This document shows, piece after piece, positions 6,108 to 7,198 of a stretch of 7,198 bases of DNA. The notes beneath the pieces were generated by a model. It had not been told where the DNA came from and did no database searches. It saw nothing but the letters and a program-made list of their open reading frames with translations. This stretch comes from Paludibacter sp. (GTDB lineage: Bacteria; Bacteroidota; Bacteroidia; Bacteroidales; Paludibacteraceae): NCBI GenBank assembly GCA_028705705.1, contig JAQWCZ010000102.1:1-7198 (forward strand), given 5' to 3'. A program made the position numbers and the translations under genes. Every line of letters starts with the position of its first letter. Within the stretch, counting starts at the first letter, position 1.

Positions 6108-6179
6108 ATGGAAAAGAAAAGATACGAAAGACCGACCCTGCGGAAAATGAATACAGGCTTGATGAATAAATTCGGCACT
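6108..6179 (+). other. Leader-peptide-like N-terminal segment of the decarboxylase
   Basis: Residues 1-24 are basic and Gly/Asn/Lys-containing: Tyr6, Pro9, Leu11 (YERPTL), Gly17, then MNKFGT (19-24). They precede a linker and the first family motif at about residue 42. The pattern resembles the YxxPxLx3Gx5T leader motif of lasso peptide precursors, which is bound by a PqqD-type RRE, except that five rather than three residues separate Leu from Gly and Gly, not Thr, is at the sixth place after it. With a free-standing PqqD two genes upstream, I infer this may be a docking or substrate segment. Confidence 0.5.
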
Positions 6180-7198
6180 AAAACGGAAAATGAACCGGTT
6201 ACACACATCGAAAGTGTTTCGGTAAAGGGACTACTAAAAGAATATGGTTCTCCGTTATTTGTTATTTCAGAGAAACAAATCAGAAGAAACTTTCAAAATG
6301 CCTCCAGGATTTTTAAAACCCGGTACCCCAAAGTTCAATTTGCCTGGTCGTATAAAACCAACTATTTAGACGCAGTTTGTCAGATCTTTCATCAGGAAGG
6401 CTCATGGGCTGAAGTTGTATCCGGATTCGAATACGACAAAGCCCTGAGAAACGGGGTACCGGGTAATAAAATTATTTTCAACGGTCCGGATAAAACTGAT
6501 GAGCAATTAGTGACAGCAGCCAAAAACAACTCACTCATTCACATCGACCATTACGATGAACTTTACGCGCTGATTCGTTTGAGTGAAGAGCTTAAACTCA
6601 GACCACGTGTTGCCATTCGCATCAATATGGATACCGGAATCTACCCGAAATGGGACCGGTTTGGATTTAATTTTGAGAATGGTCAGGCCTGGAATGCACT
6701 GACCCGTATCCTCAACTCCCCAAATCTGGATTTAGTGGGATTGCATTGCCATATCGGCACTTTCATGCTATCACCTAACGCTTACGCTACAGCTGCCAGA
6801 AATCTTTGCGAATTGGCCTGGAGTGTAAAAGAACGATATGGCAAAGTGTTGCAATACATTGATTTAGGAGGAGGATTTCCTTCGACCAACACCTTAAAAG
6901 GAGCTTATCTTCCGGGGACAGACACGGCACCATCGCTGGATCAGTTTGCGGATGCCATAACCGATGTCATTTTAGGATATGGATTCAGTCAGGACGAACT
7001 GCCTTTGTTGATTCTGGAAAGTGGTCGTGCATTGATTGACGACGCAGGTTATCTATTGGGAACTGTATTAGCAACCAAACGTTTATCCGACGGACGCCGG
7101 GCTACCATTCTTGACTTCGGTCTCAACACCTTGTTTACATCACTCTGGTATGAACACAAGGTCAGTCCGGCTCAGCCCATGGGACAGCAAACGGAAGA
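6108..7198 (+). CDS. PLP-dependent decarboxylase (DapDC/ODC fold III), 3' end missing
   Basis: The frame is open from ATG 6108 to the window end (363 codons seen). From residue 42, 'LLKEYGSPLFVISEKQIRRNF' matches the start of the diaminopimelate/ornithine decarboxylase family (lysA/speC-like alanine racemase fold). The PLP Schiff-base lysine is Lys83 in 'FAWSYKTNY'. Other cofactor motifs are HCHIGT (213-218), DLGGGFP (252-258) and ESGR (304-307). The C-terminal beta-barrel with the catalytic Cys and Tyr of the family lies mostly past the edge. These enzymes remove the alpha-carboxylate of an amino acid, free or bound to a carrier. It is probably not housekeeping LysA: it sits in an operon with PqqD and ATP-grasp genes, its lysine motif is SYKTN rather than the usual YAxKAN, and it has an additional N-terminal leader-like stretch. 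The substrate is not determinable here. Confidence 0.88.
   Translation, partial: MEKKRYERPTLRKMNTGLMNKFGTKTENEPVTHIESVSVKGLLKEYGSPLFVISEKQIRRNFQNASRIFKTRYPKVQFAWSYKTNYLDAVCQIFHQEGSWAEVVSGFEYDKALRNGVPGNKIIFNGPDKTDEQLVTAAKNNSLIHIDHYDELYALIRLSEELKLRPRVAIRINMDTGIYPKWDRFGFNFENGQAWNALTRILNSPNLDLVGLHCHIGTFMLSPNAYATAARNLCELAWSVKERYGKVLQYIDLGGGFPSTNTLKGAYLPGTDTAPSLDQFADAITDVILGYGFSQDELPLLILESGRALIDDAGYLLGTVLATKRLSDGRRATILDFGLNTLFTSLWYEHKVSPAQPMGQQTE

Noticed and set aside
5775..6206. 143-codon open frame on the minus strand
   Set aside because: It is opposite the conserved ATP-grasp metal-binding region and the decarboxylase start; the protein has no recognisable family.
6108..7198. Housekeeping diaminopimelate decarboxylase LysA
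   Set aside because: The operon context, the SYKTN lysine motif and the additional leader-like N-terminus point to a specialised decarboxylase; the C-terminal part that would help decide is outside the window.

Overview
The window looks like a chromosomal segment from a member of the Bacteroidota, probably the Bacteroidales. Four signs support this: promoters of the TTTG / TAnnTTTG type with no Shine-Dalgarno sequences; two membrane-anchored LytTR regulators of a kind common in that phylum; a secreted BspA-like leucine-rich-repeat protein with a C-terminus resembling a type IX secretion sorting domain; and AT-rich codon use. All genes read on the + strand and no stretch over 300 bases lacks a gene.

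Left part (1-1635): the 3' portion of a membrane LytTR transcription regulator, cut by the window edge, then a 100-bp spacer holding a long inverted repeat built from degenerate heptamers, then a complete small patatin-like phospholipase.

Middle (1630-4709): a well-formed promoter drives a 300-residue regulator in which a four-helix membrane domain is joined directly to a LytTR DNA-binding domain. Only 15 bases later comes a 691-residue exported leucine-rich-repeat protein. The two are probably one operon.

Right part (4719-7198): a second promoter drives three closely spaced genes: a 79-residue PqqD-like protein (RiPP recognition element fold), a 347-residue ATP-grasp ligase, and a PLP-dependent decarboxylase of the diaminopimelate/ornithine decarboxylase fold that runs off the window. 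The decarboxylase gene is complete at its 5' end, and its first 24 residues resemble a RiPP leader peptide (YxxPxL followed by a Gly-rich, KFG-containing stretch).

The most notable result is that the middle and right promoters align without gaps over 76 bp. Both have two 9-bp direct repeats ([CT]ACTGA[AT]A[AT]) spaced by 12 bp, then TTTG two bases later, a 20-bp spacer, TA[CT]ATTTG and the same CATCAAAC. This is the geometry expected for a LytTR-domain activator. I infer that the LytTR protein encoded at 1716-2618 controls both its own operon and the PqqD/ATP-grasp/decarboxylase operon, making regulator, surface protein and biosynthetic genes one regulon. The product of the biosynthetic operon cannot be deduced from the window.
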